DNA of 64,000 nucleotides from Teredinibacter sp. KSP-S5-2. Lineage in GTDB: Bacteria > Pseudomonadota > Gammaproteobacteria > Pseudomonadales > Cellvibrionaceae. The stretch covers positions 3,315,001-3,379,000 of the forward strand of contig NZ_CP120416.1 in assembly GCF_032773895.1 (NCBI RefSeq). Reading direction: 5' to 3'. The notes under the pieces were generated by a model, which saw nothing but the letters and a program-made list of their open reading frames with translations, did no database searches and was not told the origin of the DNA. The translations under genes were made by a program, and so were the position numbers. Below, piece by piece: positions 18,235-27,586 of this stretch; positions within the stretch are counted from its first letter, which is position 1, and each line of letters begins with the position of its first letter.

Positions 18235-19599
18235 TCAGCTCACGATTCGGTAACAGGGGACATATTCCTGTGTTGGAATCTTCATTCGTTTTTGTGCCAC
18301 AAATGAACGTAATAATTTTTCCAGAGGTGCAATTATTTCTTGCCCCCCTTTGATCTCATATGGCCCGCGTTCGGCGACAGCTTGAATACCATGCGCTTTC
18401 ACGTTGCCATCAACAATACCGGAGAATGCACGTCTCAAATTCGCAGCCAGAATATGCGGTTCCTGATCTCGGTACAGGTTAAGTTCCGCCATATTTTCAT
18501 GGGTGGGGTTAAATGGTTCCTGCAGTTCTTTTTCGATATGTAACACCCAGTTGAAATAAAACGCATCGTGGGTAGCTCGACGATAAGCTTCTACCTGAGC
18601 AACCTGCTCTCCCATCCGCCGTGCAACCAGCACGGGATCGTTAATAATAATTTCGTATTTTGATTGCGCTTGAGAACCAAGCACAGCACCAATAAATTCG
18701 TCAATCTGCTCAAAATATTCGCGAGAAGATTCAGGCCCGGTAAAAACCAACGGGAAAGGAATATGTTTGTTTTCCGGGTGAAGCAAAATACCAAGGATAT
18801 ATAACACTTCTTCCGCAGTTCCCACACCACCGGGGAAAACCACAATACCATGACCACATCGAACAAACGCCTCCAGGCGCTTTTCAATATCAGGCATGAT
18901 GATAAGTTGATTTACTATCGGGTTGGGTGATTCGGCGGCAATAATTCCGGGTTCAGAAATACCGACATATCGACCAGGCAAACGCTGTTTTGCATGGCCA
19001 AACGTTGCCCCTTTCATTGGGCCTTTCATTGCACCGGGACCACAACCTGTGCAAATATCGAGGCCCCGCAGCCCCATTTGGTAGCCGACTTCTTTGGAAT
19101 AATCATACTCCACCGGACCAATGGAGTGCCCTCCCCAACAGACCACTAAGTTGAGCAGCGAGTTGGTTTCCAATAGACCCGCATTCCGGACAATGTGAAA
19201 AACTGCGTTACTGATTCCTTTAGAGTCATGAAAATCAATATCGCGGTTTTCCGTGAGTTCGTTATTAATATAAATAATATCTCGAAGAACAGAAAATAAG
19301 TGTTCCTTAATCCCTTTAACCATTTTGCCATCAACAAAGGCTTCAGCCGGGGCATTTTTTATATCCAGCTTAATGCCTCTTTCCTGTTGAATAACGGATA
19401 TTTCAAAGTCTTTGTAGGCTTCCAGAATTTCTCTTGTATCGTCCGTCTCATTGCCAGTGTTCAACACTGCCAGAGCACAACGACGAAAAGATTCGTAGAC
19501 TTCGGGTTCCTTAATATGTATCAGCCGCTCAACTTCAAGTTGTGATAAAACCTGCAATGTTTCTTCGGGAGCAATCCTCGCTGATATTTTTTCACTCAT
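18235..19599 (-). CDS. ppnN: Nucleotide 5'-monophosphate nucleosidase (YgdH)
   Basis: Cleaves purine and pyrimidine nucleoside monophosphates to base and ribose-5-phosphate; in E. coli it is stimulated by (p)ppGpp. The 454-residue length equals the E. coli enzyme. The lysine-decarboxylase-like Rossmann core is clear: GGHSIGPVEYDYS, CTGCGPGAMKGPMKGA and FPGGVGTAEEVLY. The family's N-terminal extension (about 1–140) and C-terminal domain are both full length. ATG at 19599 begins MSEKISARIAPEE. It is followed after 10 bases by the Smr gene. Confidence 0.95.
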   Translation of the reverse strand: MSEKISARIAPEETLQVLSQLEVERLIHIKEPEVYESFRRCALAVLNTGNETDDTREILEAYKDFEISVIQQERGIKLDIKNAPAEAFVDGKMVKGIKEHLFSVLRDIIYINNELTENRDIDFHDSKGISNAVFHIVRNAGLLETNSLLNLVVCWGGHSIGPVEYDYSKEVGYQMGLRGLDICTGCGPGAMKGPMKGATFGHAKQRLPGRYVGISEPGIIAAESPNPIVNQLIIMPDIEKRLEAFVRCGHGIVVFPGGVGTAEEVLYILGILLHPENKHIPFPLVFTGPESSREYFEQIDEFIGAVLGSQAQSKYEIIINDPVLVARRMGEQVAQVEAYRRATHDAFYFNWVLHIEKELQEPFNPTHENMAELNLYRDQEPHILAANLRRAFSGIVDGNVKAHGIQAVAERGPYEIKGGQEIIAPLEKLLRSFVAQKRMKIPTQEYVPCYRIVS

Positions 19600-19635
19600 A
19601 TAACGACCTTCAAGATATTACTTCTATTTTTTCAA

Positions 19636-20100
19636 TTAATGCACGTGACCATGTTCGATTTCTTCTTCGCTGGCTTCACGAACAGAATCGATAGTAACGT
19701 CAAAATTTAACACAACACCGGCCAAAGCGTGGTTAGCATCAATAGTAATGCCATCATCTTCCACTTTTTTCACAACCACAAATTGCACTTCACCATTTGG
19801 ACCTTGCGCCTGGAACTCCATGCCTTCTTTGATTTCATCAATACCAGTAAAGACATCGCGTGGCAACTTCTGCACCAGATTCTCGTCCACCTCACCGTAA
19901 CCATCTTTAGGCTGAACAGTAACCTGCTTCTGCTCACCAGCTTCAAGGCCAATTAACTCATCGTCCAAACCTGGGATAATATTGCCAGCACCAGCTAGGT
20001 ATTTTAATGGTTCACGACCTGCTGAACTATCAATTACGTCACCGTCATTGTTGGTCAAGGTGTAATGAATTGCCACAACGCTATTGTTTTCGATTTTCAT
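19636..20100 (-). CDS. slyD: FKBP-type peptidyl-prolyl isomerase, SlyD-like
   Basis: Cytoplasmic prolyl isomerase/chaperone. The 154 residues show an FKBP fold split by the SlyD insert-in-flap domain: AIHYTLTNNDGDVIDSS, PLKYLAGAGNIIPGLDDEL, then DGYGEVDENLVQKLPRDVF. Unlike E. coli SlyD, the metal-binding C-terminal tail is reduced to a few residues (EHGHVH), so strong nickel binding is not expected. SlpA/FkpB is the nearest alternative, but the insert sequence fits SlyD better. It lies 36 bases upstream of ppnN on the same strand, after the acs terminator. Confidence 0.88.
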   Translation of the reverse strand: MKIENNSVVAIHYTLTNNDGDVIDSSAGREPLKYLAGAGNIIPGLDDELIGLEAGEQKQVTVQPKDGYGEVDENLVQKLPRDVFTGIDEIKEGMEFQAQGPNGEVQFVVVKKVEDDGITIDANHALAGVVLNFDVTIDSVREASEEEIEHGHVH

Positions 20101-20171
20101 AACTATTCTCCTAGTTCGATTATTAAGCGCCGAGCAATAAATAATTTTTACTTAATGAACAACGCAGAAAT

Positions 20172-20218
20172 GAAAAAAGCGGGCGAGCTATCCGACAACC
20201 AGATAGCGTTCCCCGCTT
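20172..20218 (-). terminator. Rho-independent terminator of acs
   Basis: Read on the minus strand, two stacked stems (AGCGGG…CCCGCT and CGCTATC…GATAGC) close an 8–9 base loop, followed by six T residues (plus-strand A run 20173–20178). It sits about 50 bases past the acs stop. Confidence 0.85.
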
Positions 20219-20266
20219 CACCATACCTCTCTTCATAATAACCAAAGAGAGTTGCGATAATTTAAA

Positions 20267-22204
20267 CTACTTGTTTAAACGATTTTCGATTAACTCATCC
20301 ACCACGGACGGATCCGCCAGTGTAGAGGTATCACCCAGGCTATCGATTTCGTTTGCAGCCGTTTTACGAAGAATACGACGCATAATCTTACCTGAACGCG
20401 TTTTCGGTAGGCCAGGAGCCCACTGAATGAGGTCTGGTTTGGCAATTGGGCCAATTTCTTTTACGCACATGCTGACCAGTTCTTTCTTCAACTCATCAGT
20501 TGGTTCAACACCTTGCATCAACGTGACATAGGCATAGATACCCTGGCCTTTAATATCATGAGGGTAACCCACAACCGCAGCTTCTGCCACTGACTCGTGC
20601 AATACCAAAGCACTCTCGATTTCAGCTGTCCCCATGCGGTGACCAGAAACATTGAGCACGTCATCTACACGACCAGTAATCCAGTAGTAGCCGTCTTCAT
20701 CACGACGTGCACCGTCACCGGTGAAGTAATAGCCAGGATAGGTGCTGAAATAGGTTTGTACCATTCGCTCATGATCGCCGTATACGGTACGGATTTGGCT
20801 TGGCCATGAAGATTTAATCGCCAGACTGCCCTCACCTACACCGTCAATCTCGTTGCCTTCCTGGTCTATAAGCACAGGCTCAACACCGAAGAACGGCTTA
20901 GTGGCGGATCCAGGTTTCAAATCAGTTACGCCTGGAAGTGGCGTAATCATGTGTGCTCCAGTTTCGGTCTGCCACCAGGTATCGATAATTGGGCAGCGCT
21001 CTTCACCAACAACGCGGTAGTACCACTCCCAAGCTTCCGGGTTAATTGGCTCACCCACTGTACCGAGTAAACGTAGCGATTTACGGGATGTTTTAGTAAC
21101 CAGTTCATCGCCTTGTCCCATAAGGGCACGGATAGCAGTAGGTGCGGTGTAGAAAATACTGACGTTGTGCTTGTCACATACGTCCCAGCAACGGGAAGCA
21201 GATGGGTATGTAGGCACGCCCTCAAACATTAAAGTGGTGGCACCATTGGTTAGCGGTCCGTAAACGATATAGGTGTGGCCAGTAACCCAACCCACGTCCG
21301 CAGTACACCAGTAAATTTCGCCGTCTTTATAATCGAATACATACTTGTGGGTCATTGCTGCTTGCAATAGGTACCCACCGGTTGTGTGCAACACACCTTT
21401 CGGCTTACCAGTTGAGCCGGAAGTATAAAGAATGAATAAAGGATCTTCGGCATCCATAGACTCTGGCGCGCAGTCGGCAGACACCGCAGCCGTGGCTTCG
21501 TGGTACCACACATCACGATTATCATTCCAGGCAATATCACCACCGGTACGCTTAACCACAAGTACCGTATTTACACATGCACATTCAGCAACAGCTTTAT
21601 CGGCATTCGCTTTCAGTGGCACAGCTTTACCACCGCGCAGGCCTTCATCTGCTGTAATAACCACCTGACAGTCAGAATCCAAAATTCGGTCTTTTAGTGC
21701 TTCGGGAGAGAATCCACCGAAAACCACAGAATGAACCGCACCAATTCGGGCACAAGCCAGCATCGAGTATGCCGCTTCAGGAATCATTGGCATGTAGATA
21801 CATACACGATCCCCTTTTTTAACACCACGATCTTTAAGTACGTTTGCCATACGACAAACTTTTTCGTGCAGTTCTTTATAAGTAATTTTTGCATCAACGG
21901 AAGGATCGTCCCCTTCCCAGATAATTGCAGTTTGGTCACCGCGTGTTTCTAAATGACGATCAATACAGTTAACGGTTACGTTAAGCTTACCGCCGTCAAA
22001 CCATTTAGCTTCACCCTTATGAAAATCAAACTCGCGTACTGTGTTCCACTTTTGATCCCAGGTTAGGAACTCTTCCGCTTTCTCAGACCAGAAACCCTCA
22101 GGGTCTTCCACCGATCGCTTATATTCAGCTTCATATTGTTCTTTGTTTAAATGAGCTGAGTCAGCAACCGCCGCAGGAACGGGATAGACGTGCTGTTCTG
22201 ACAT
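20267..22204 (-). CDS. acs: Acetyl-CoA synthetase
   Basis: Activates acetate with ATP and CoA via acetyl-AMP. The 645 residues are full length. Key blocks: AMP-binding [47 protein letters not shown], and [21 protein letters not shown]. The C-terminal [11 protein letters not shown] carries K606, the lysine whose acetylation shuts the enzyme off in relatives. ATG at 22204 begins [10 protein letters not shown]. It is a single gene bounded by terminators on both sides (panD's upstream, its own downstream). In Pseudomonas an acs gene also follows panC–panD, with pgi between. Confidence 0.97.
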   Translation of the reverse strand: MSEQHVYPVPAAVADSAHLNKEQYEAEYKRSVEDPEGFWSEKAEEFLTWDQKWNTVREFDFHKGEAKWFDGGKLNVTVNCIDRHLETRGDQTAIIWEGDDPSVDAKITYKELHEKVCRMANVLKDRGVKKGDRVCIYMPMIPEAAYSMLACARIGAVHSVVFGGFSPEALKDRILDSDCQVVITADEGLRGGKAVPLKANADKAVAECACVNTVLVVKRTGGDIAWNDNRDVWYHEATAAVSADCAPESMDAEDPLFILYTSGSTGKPKGVLHTTGGYLLQAAMTHKYVFDYKDGEIYWCTADVGWVTGHTYIVYGPLTNGATTLMFEGVPTYPSASRCWDVCDKHNVSIFYTAPTAIRALMGQGDELVTKTSRKSLRLLGTVGEPINPEAWEWYYRVVGEERCPIIDTWWQTETGAHMITPLPGVTDLKPGSATKPFFGVEPVLIDQEGNEIDGVGEGSLAIKSSWPSQIRTVYGDHERMVQTYFSTYPGYYFTGDGARRDEDGYYWITGRVDDVLNVSGHRMGTAEIESALVLHESVAEAAVVGYPHDIKGQGIYAYVTLMQGVEPTDELKKELVSMCVKEIGPIAKPDLIQWAPGLPKTRSGKIMRRILRKTAANEIDSLGDTSTLADPSVVDELIENRLNK

Positions 22205-22291
22205 AACATAACTCCATCATTCTTTATTTATTAGTTGTAAGTGTTATTTTCCTAATGGCGCCAAACCTAAAGGTTGACGTTTTATCTCCAT

Positions 22292-22341
22292 AAAAAAACA
22301 GTTTGAGGACTGGGTGTAAATCAGTACTGCTCAAACTGTTT
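22292..22341 (-). terminator. Rho-independent terminator of panCD
   Basis: Minus-strand hairpin with perfect 12-base arms (plus 22296–22307 and 22330–22341), a 22-base loop and a T run (plus A run from 22292). It begins nine bases after the panD stop. Confidence 0.85.
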
Positions 22342-22349
22342 TTAAATTC

Positions 22350-22730
22350 TTAAGCAACTTGAACCGGAATAGTATTGCTAGTTCGTTCTACAGAGTTATC
22401 TTGGTTTAAGTAGACGAGCTTGGGTTTATAATTATCGGCTTCCTGTTCAGTAAAACTAGCATAGGCGGCAATAATGATTCTGTCACCCACCTGGACTTTT
22501 CGCGCAGCAGCGCCGTTCATCGAAATAGTCTTTGATCCAGGCTCAGCCAGGATTACATAGGTAGAAAAACGCTCGCCATTGTCGACATTATAGATTTCGA
22601 TTTTTTCAAATTCCCGCAGCCCAGCCATGCGAACCAAGTCTGCATCTATTGCGCAAGACCCGTCGTACCACAACTCCGCTTGCGTCACGCAAGCCATGTG
22701 CAACTTACCTTTAAGTAGCGTAATTTGCAT
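22350..22730 (-). CDS. panD: Aspartate 1-decarboxylase
   Basis: Makes beta-alanine from aspartate for pantothenate. The 126-residue proenzyme cleaves itself to create a pyruvoyl group; the site is YDGSCAID, between G24 and S25, at the same positions as E. coli. Lys9 and Trp/Tyr residues before the cleavage site fit the family. Four bases separate it from panC, so the two are translated together. A strong terminator follows. Confidence 0.97.
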   Translation of the reverse strand: MQITLLKGKLHMACVTQAELWYDGSCAIDADLVRMAGLREFEKIEIYNVDNGERFSTYVILAEPGSKTISMNGAAARKVQVGDRIIIAAYASFTEQEADNYKPKLVYLNQDNSVERTSNTIPVQVA

Positions 22731-22734
22731 AGAA

Positions 22735-23610
22735 TTAACCTCTTACTGCCTTTTCTTCTGTATACAAATCCAGAGAAAGATTATCAATTAAACGCGCATT
22801 TTGTGTGTACATTGCGCCGAGCACCGTGATTTCAAGGTCATCATGGGCAGCTGGCTCCAATGTCTTACTATTGCTAATAGTCACATAGTCGGGACGAAAA
22901 CCCGCTTTTTCAATTTGTGACTTAGCTTCTCCTTCGAGCTTCAGGAAGTCTCTATTTCCCTCTTTGACCTGATCACAGATCCAGCTCAATGAGCGATGTA
23001 GCTGGTTTGCTCTCGGTCGCTCCTGCTCAGTAATGAAACTATTGCGAGAACTCATGGCCAAGCCGTCTTTCTCTCGGACAATATCTCCCGCGATTATTTC
23101 CACCGGCATACACAAGTCTTCTACCATTCGGCGAATAATCGCCAGTTGTTGGTAGTCTTTGTTACCGAAAATCGCCAAATCAGGCTGCACAATGTTAAAT
23201 AACTTGCTAACAACCGTGGTCACACCTTCAAAGTGACCTGGACGACTGGAGCCACACAGCACATTGGTCATCGAAGGTACGATAACCCGAGTCTGTTCGT
23301 CCATTCCATTGGGATACACTTCAACCTCTTCAGGGTGGAAAAGGTAATCACACCCGATAGAAGTGAGCTTGACAATATCTTGCTCCATCGTTCTGGGGTA
23401 GCGATCCCAATCTTCGTTAAGGCCAAACTGCAACCGATTCACAAAGATACTGACCACAACCACGTCCGATAGCTGCTGAGCCTGTTCGACCAAGGCCAGA
23501 TGGGCATCATGTAAGTTACCCATGGTTGGCACAAAACCGACTTTTTTCCCAGCCGCTTTCGCCTCGCTAATCGCGAGACGGATGCTTTTTATATGATGAA
23601 ATACATCCAT
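22735..23610 (-). CDS. panC: Pantothenate synthetase
   Basis: Joins pantoate and beta-alanine using ATP. The 291 residues include [16 protein letters not shown]34 and H37 are the nucleotide-binding histidines, but the usual HxGH glycine is alanine (A36). The [15 protein letters not shown] and GNKDYQQL blocks are present, as is AMSSRNSFI for the KMSKS-like loop. It precedes panD by four bases. panB, which often heads this operon, is absent from the 136-base gap to dnaB. The start ATG overlaps the stop of a tiny upstream ORF (see 23610–23621). Confidence 0.96.
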   Translation of the reverse strand: MDVFHHIKSIRLAISEAKAAGKKVGFVPTMGNLHDAHLALVEQAQQLSDVVVVSIFVNRLQFGLNEDWDRYPRTMEQDIVKLTSIGCDYLFHPEEVEVYPNGMDEQTRVIVPSMTNVLCGSSRPGHFEGVTTVVSKLFNIVQPDLAIFGNKDYQQLAIIRRMVEDLCMPVEIIAGDIVREKDGLAMSSRNSFITEQERPRANQLHRSLSWICDQVKEGNRDFLKLEGEAKSQIEKAGFRPDYVTISNSKTLEPAAHDDLEITVLGAMYTQNARLIDNLSLDLYTEEKAVRG

Positions 23611-23621
23611 CAGGGTTTCAT
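23610..23621 (-). other. Possible three-codon leader ORF overlapping panC start
   Basis: Minus strand ATG-AAA-CCC-TGA, with the TGA overlapping the panC ATG as TGATG. The best ribosome site in the region (GAGGA) lies right before this small ORF and about 13 bases before panC, so translation of panC may be coupled to it. Could be chance. Confidence 0.25.
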
Positions 23622-23746
23622 TTCCTCATCAGTCAAACATGTGTTTAGAGGCCACCCATATGCTGCAGGCGCAAATCATACTCTGCGAACCATGGATGGT
23701 ACAGCCTACTATGGTATAACCTGAAAAATCACTGGACGGGCTGATA

Positions 23747-25141
23747 TTATTCAGCGTTTTGATAGTATTCAGGCGCCAAATTATCGAATCTGGTGTACTT
23801 GCCAACAAACGCCGCACGGCAGGTACCTACTTCACCGTTCCTATGTTTGCCCACAATCAGCTCGGCAACACCTTTGTCCGGGCTGTCTTCGTTGTAATAC
23901 TCATCACGGTAGATAAACAATATTACGTCCGCATCCTGCTCAATCGCACCGGACTCCCGCAGGTCAGAGTTCATCGGCCGCTTGTTCGGACGCTGCTCAA
24001 CACCCCGGTTCAACTGAGACAAAGCGATCACGGGACATTCATATTCTTTAGCCAACGCTTTCATCGAGCGGGATATTTCAGAGACCTCTTGGGCACGACC
24101 TTCTGATGAGCCTCCCACGTGCATCAGCTGGATATAGTCGATCATTACCAGAGACGGATTACCATGCTCTCTCGCAACCCGCTTAACCCGGGCACGTACT
24201 TCATTGGGCGTAAGCCCTGCGGTATCGTCGATAAACAGTTTCTTATCTTTCATCTTTCTGGCCGCCATTTCCAACTTGGGCCAGTCTTCCTGAGTCAGAG
24301 AGCCGTTACGGATACGCCCCTGATCTATTCGGCCAATTGAGGAAAGCATCCGCATAATCAACGAGTCCGCTGGCATTTCCATACTGAATACCAGGGTGGG
24401 CTTATCCTGAGTCAACACTGCGGACTCAACGAAATTAAGCGCTAAGGCCGTTTTTCCCATAGAGGGACGCGCGGCCAAAATCACCAGCTCACCCGGCTGC
24501 CAACCCGAAGTCCGCTCATCCAACTCGGTCAGCCCTGTGGACAACCCGGTAATGTCACTTCCAGAACGCACCAACTCATCGATTTTGTTAATCGTAACTT
24601 TAAGCAGTGAATTAACATCAACGAAGCCGCCCTCTTTTGGACGCTCTTCAGCAATCTCAAGGACACGTTTTTCTGCGAACTGTAGAAGGTCTTCGGAGCC
24701 CATTCCTGCCGGATTGTAGCTGGCTCGGCTAATCTCGGTAGCGGCTGAAATAAGCTGTCTAAGAGTAGATCGTTCCCGAACGATCTTGGCATAGGCTGCA
24801 ACGTTAGCACTGCTGGGTACATTGGTTGCCAGGTCGGTTAAGTATTCGAGACCTCCAGAGCTATCCAACTCGCCCTGGTGGGCAAGCTCTTCAGAAACCG
24901 TGATAACATCGATTGGTTGGTCTTGCTCACGCAAGGCCTTCATAATGCGGAAAATCTGCCGGTGGCGGGCAACAAAGAAATCATTCTCTGTTACCACTTC
25001 TGTCACGGAGTCAAAATTCTCTGCATCCTGCATCAAGCCGCCGAGTACAGACTGTTCTGCTTCTGCGGAATGAGGAAGTGAGCTGGCCGGGGAGACGTCC
25101 CCCACCTCGGAATCTAGATGCTCTGACTCAAAGTGTTCCAA
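23747..25141 (-). CDS. dnaB: Replicative DNA helicase
   Basis: Hexameric 5'–3' helicase at the replication fork. The 464 residues comprise the DnaB N-terminal domain (about 25–125), a linker, and a RecA-like C-terminal domain with Walker A ARPSMGKT (224–231), MIDYIQLM as Walker B and SQLNRGVEQR as the later ATPase motif. No intein or frameshift. The start is TTG at 25141: a GGAGAG ribosome site lies about six bases upstream, and the next ATG would delete the N-terminal domain. rplI lies 148 bases upstream on the same strand, the usual S6–S18–L9–DnaB order. Confidence 0.97.
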   Translation of the reverse strand: MEHFESEHLDSEVGDVSPASSLPHSAEAEQSVLGGLMQDAENFDSVTEVVTENDFFVARHRQIFRIMKALREQDQPIDVITVSEELAHQGELDSSGGLEYLTDLATNVPSSANVAAYAKIVRERSTLRQLISAATEISRASYNPAGMGSEDLLQFAEKRVLEIAEERPKEGGFVDVNSLLKVTINKIDELVRSGSDITGLSTGLTELDERTSGWQPGELVILAARPSMGKTALALNFVESAVLTQDKPTLVFSMEMPADSLIMRMLSSIGRIDQGRIRNGSLTQEDWPKLEMAARKMKDKKLFIDDTAGLTPNEVRARVKRVAREHGNPSLVMIDYIQLMHVGGSSEGRAQEVSEISRSMKALAKEYECPVIALSQLNRGVEQRPNKRPMNSDLRESGAIEQDADVILFIYRDEYYNEDSPDKGVAELIVGKHRNGEVGTCRAAFVGKYTRFDNLAPEYYQNAE

Positions 25142-25195
25142 AAGCGTCTCTCCAATTACACGAGACCAGTAAGAGAAGGGTATAGATTAAACGCA

Positions 25196-25243
25196 AATTG
25201 GGCACATACCTAGTTCTATTCATGAACGGATATGCACCCAATT
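25196..25243. repeat. Inverted repeat between rplI and dnaB
   Basis: 13-base arms at 25196–25208 and 25231–25243 pair at 11 positions around a two-base mismatch, with a 22-base spacer. It lies just upstream of dnaB. A second small hairpin (CGGAGC/GCTCCG) lies close to the rplI stop. Either an operator for dnaB or an intra-operon attenuator; no T run. Confidence 0.4.
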
Positions 25244-25289
25244 AACTATCGCCTGTGACTTACGGAGCTTGTGGCTCCGAAACTCAAAC

Positions 25290-25739
25290 TTACTCAGCTT
25301 CGACTACTAGCTTAATAACCTGAGTCACATCAACGTAAAGCTGGATATCGACATCGAATTCGCCAACTTCGCGCAAAGTACCTTGAGGCAATTTCACTTC
25401 TGATTTAGCAACTTGAATGCCAGCGGCAGTCAAGGCTTCAGCGATATCACGAGTACCAATAGAACCAAAAAGCTTACCTTCATCACCAGCATTGGCTTTG
25501 ATGGTTATAGAACCCAGCTCTTCAAGCAGCTTGGCACGACCTTCAGCAGCTGTACGCTTGTCTGCAGCAGCAGCTTCCAGCTCAGCACGACGTGCTTCAA
25601 ATTCTGCAATATTTGCTTCAGTAGCAGGAATAGCCTTACCTTGAGGCAACAAATAGTTACGGCCAAAACCGGCTTTGATTGTAACTCGGTCACCAACTGT
25701 ACCCAGGTTACCAACTTTCTCGAGTAGAATAACTTCCAT
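25290..25739 (-). CDS. rplI: 50S ribosomal protein L9
   Basis: L9 binds 23S rRNA at the base of the L1 stalk and reaches across to neighbouring ribosomes. The 149 residues match the family: N-domain [30 protein letters not shown], a long connecting helix rich in Ala/Glu (about 45–75), and the C-domain [16 protein letters not shown]. It follows the DUF2232 gene by 33 bases. Confidence 0.98.
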   Translation of the reverse strand: MEVILLEKVGNLGTVGDRVTIKAGFGRNYLLPQGKAIPATEANIAEFEARRAELEAAAADKRTAAEGRAKLLEELGSITIKANAGDEGKLFGSIGTRDIAEALTAAGIQVAKSEVKLPQGTLREVGEFDVDIQLYVDVTQVIKLVVEAE

Positions 25740-25772
25740 CTCGCTTACCCTCTAGTTTCACATTACCGCCCT

Positions 25773-26642
25773 TTAAGGTTGCGGTAATAAATTAAATCGT
25801 TTTCTGTAGTTAAGCCAAGCATCTGTCAAACCAATCAGGGACAAAATGAACCCTATTGGCGGAAAGATGAATAGCGCTATATATAAAATGACAACAGCGG
25901 CTACATTCATTTTGTATTTCGCTATTGCACAATGTGCTATACCCAAACCAGCAACCAGCAGAGGAAGGCGAAACAACCCACCCCAGAACTGATACTCTGC
26001 CCCGCTGAAATCGCAGTAAGCTACCGCAATACCACTTGCCAAAGCGAGAGCACCGGTTAACCGAATACTATGAAACTCAGACTGAAAACCACCTGGGTTA
26101 AAGAGTATCGCTTGCCACCATCTGGCGACAAATAAACCAGCTACGGTTGTAAAGCCGACCCAGAGTGCTATCACTCCAGATGCCTTTTTTGTTGTCCATG
26201 ACCCTAATATTTCAAGTACTTCAGCGCTAGGCTGCTTGTCCGGGGACACCATAAGCTTTTGATAAAAAGCCGACAGTTCACCCGCCAGGTCTTCGACACT
26301 CAGTGTTACCAACAACGCCGACAGCATGCTAAACGCAACTAACGCCGCTAACGTTGCAGACCATGAGACTGTTGCTCTTAATATGCCTGCAACGACATAG
26401 GAAACACAAATTACGGCAACACCCGCGAATACTTTTGCTACACCAACATCTCCAACCCATATTGCCAGAAATACCGGCAAACTAGCCCAGAGGGTAACCA
26501 AAAAGCCTTCTTGCCAACCCTTTCTCAGGGTAACAAGTCCCAGTGTTGCCTGGGTAAGCAGTGGGAACCAACTCCCAATAAGCGCTATGCTCACTGCCTG
26601 GATGCGCCCACGCATGATGAATTCAGCTAGTGCGCGCATCAT
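25773..26642 (-). CDS. DUF2232 family polytopic membrane protein
   Basis: Inner-membrane protein of unknown function, 289 residues with about seven to eight hydrophobic segments and a short polar loop around residues 125–150. A membrane protein of this family sits between rpsR and rplI in Pseudomonas too, so its position is conserved even though the role is unknown. The family is distantly related to YybS-like proteins. Start at the double ATG (26642/26639). It lies between rpsR (27 bases) and rplI (33 bases) in one apparent operon. Confidence 0.85.
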   Translation of the reverse strand: MMRALAEFIMRGRIQAVSIALIGSWFPLLTQATLGLVTLRKGWQEGFLVTLWASLPVFLAIWVGDVGVAKVFAGVAVICVSYVVAGILRATVSWSATLAALVAFSMLSALLVTLSVEDLAGELSAFYQKLMVSPDKQPSAEVLEILGSWTTKKASGVIALWVGFTTVAGLFVARWWQAILFNPGGFQSEFHSIRLTGALALASGIAVAYCDFSGAEYQFWGGLFRLPLLVAGLGIAHCAIAKYKMNVAAVVILYIALFIFPPIGFILSLIGLTDAWLNYRKRFNLLPQP

Positions 26643-26669
26643 ATTTATATCTCTTTACTGCGCCTGCGA

Positions 26670-26897
26670 TTACTCGTGAGCATCAGTATAAGGTAACAAC
26701 GCGATATAACGAGCGCGCTTAACCGCAGTGGCTAGCTGACGCTGATACTTCGCTTTAGTACCAGTAATACGACTTGGAACGATTTTGCCTGTTTCAGTGA
26801 TGTAGGCTTTTAAAGTTTCCAAATCTTTATAATCAATTTGCTTCACGCCTTCAGCAGTGAAACGGCAAAACTTACGACGACGGAAAAAACGTGACAT
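26670..26897 (-). CDS. rpsR: 30S ribosomal protein S18
   Basis: Binds the 30S platform as a heterodimer with S6. The 75 residues begin [13 protein letters not shown] and contain the [28 protein letters not shown] core, ending YTDAHE. It starts two bases after the rpsF stop, so S6 and S18 are translationally coupled, as expected for a 1:1 complex. Confidence 0.98.
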   Translation of the reverse strand: MSRFFRRRKFCRFTAEGVKQIDYKDLETLKAYITETGKIVPSRITGTKAKYQRQLATAVKRARYIALLPYTDAHE

Positions 26898-26899
26898 GC

Positions 26900-27367
26900 T
26901 TAAACCTCCTCACTTCCAGCTTCTTCTGAATCATTTTCTTCTGAATCTTCATAATCATCAGATGATTCATCATCTTCTTCTTGCTCTTGTGCTTCAGCTT
27001 CTTGCTGTGCACGACGCTCCGCACGATTCTTGCGCTCGCGGTTTTCTTTCTCAGCTTTCATGATTGGTGACTCTTCGGTCACAGCTTCATCCGTACGGAT
27101 AACCATGTTACGAAGAACAGCATCGTTGTAACGGAAAGTAGTGGTTAGCTCTTCAAGCACTTCATCAGTACATTCAATGTTCATAAGAACATAGTGTGCT
27201 TTATGAATTTTATTGATGGAGTAGGCTAACTGACGACGACCCCAGTCTTCCAAACGGTGTACTTGGCCGCCGCTTTCTTTAACGGATGAGGTATAGCGCT
27301 CGATCATGCCGGGCACTTGCTCACTCTGGTCAGGGTGGACCAGAAACACAATTTCGTAATGTCGCAT
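26900..27367 (-). CDS. rpsF: 30S ribosomal protein S6 with long acidic tail
   Basis: S6 pairs with S18 on the 30S platform. Residues 1–100 are the normal S6 fold ([21 protein letters not shown]… through [10 protein letters not shown]). A basic linker (104–120) follows. The tail from 123 to 155 contains 19 Asp/Glu among 33 residues and no Lys/Arg. At 155 residues it is about 20 longer than E. coli S6, whose C terminus is extended after translation by RimK with glutamates; here acidity is encoded. It is first in the operon, behind a strong promoter and a structured leader. Confidence 0.97.
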   Translation of the reverse strand: MRHYEIVFLVHPDQSEQVPGMIERYTSSVKESGGQVHRLEDWGRRQLAYSINKIHKAHYVLMNIECTDEVLEELTTTFRYNDAVLRNMVIRTDEAVTEESPIMKAEKENRERKNRAERRAQQEAEAQEQEEDDESSDDYEDSEENDSEEAGSEEV

Positions 27368-27478
27368 TGTCGCTCCTTACGGGTTAGTAGCCTCCTGCAT
27401 AAAAAATGTATGCAGTGAAGCAAGGAGTATCGCCTCCTGGCCCAATAATGGGGGACGCAGGGGCGGGTTGGGCGGCGT
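27368..27478 (-). promoter_or_regulatory. Structured 5' leader of rpsF (possible S6:S18 autoregulatory site)
   Basis: The ~110-base leader holds three hairpins on the minus strand: a 7-pair stem (plus 27395–27401 / 27409–27415), a GGAG/CTCC hairpin (27424–27437) and a CCCA/TGGG hairpin (27441–27452). A CCG lies just before the GGAG ribosome site. S6:S18 feedback on its own mRNA through a CCG-containing structure is known in other bacteria; whether this leader has that exact fold was not computed. Confidence 0.4.
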
Positions 27479-27507
27479 ATTCTAGGGAGTTGACGCCGAA
27501 AAAGCAA
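27479..27507 (-). promoter_or_regulatory. Sigma-70 promoter of the rpsF operon
   Basis: Minus-strand TTGCTT (plus 27502–27507), 17-base spacer, TAGAAT (plus 27479–27484). The bases after the -10 are GC rich (ACGCCGCC), the discriminator type seen at stringently controlled ribosomal promoters. Confidence 0.65.
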
Positions 27508-27586
27508 CTTAACGGCAACAGAAACCACTGAAATCTCCCCCTTCAGAGGCAAAGCTCACGTATCAGGGGGCTTTTCTGATCAATAG

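Noticed and set aside
23629-23817. 62-codon minus-strand frame between panC and dnaB
   Set aside because: It overlaps the dnaB 3' end in another frame and has no ribosome site or family resemblance.
27304-27552. 82-codon minus-strand frame covering the rpsF leader
   Set aside because: It crosses the promoter and hairpins and enters rpsF out of frame; leader function explains the sequence better.
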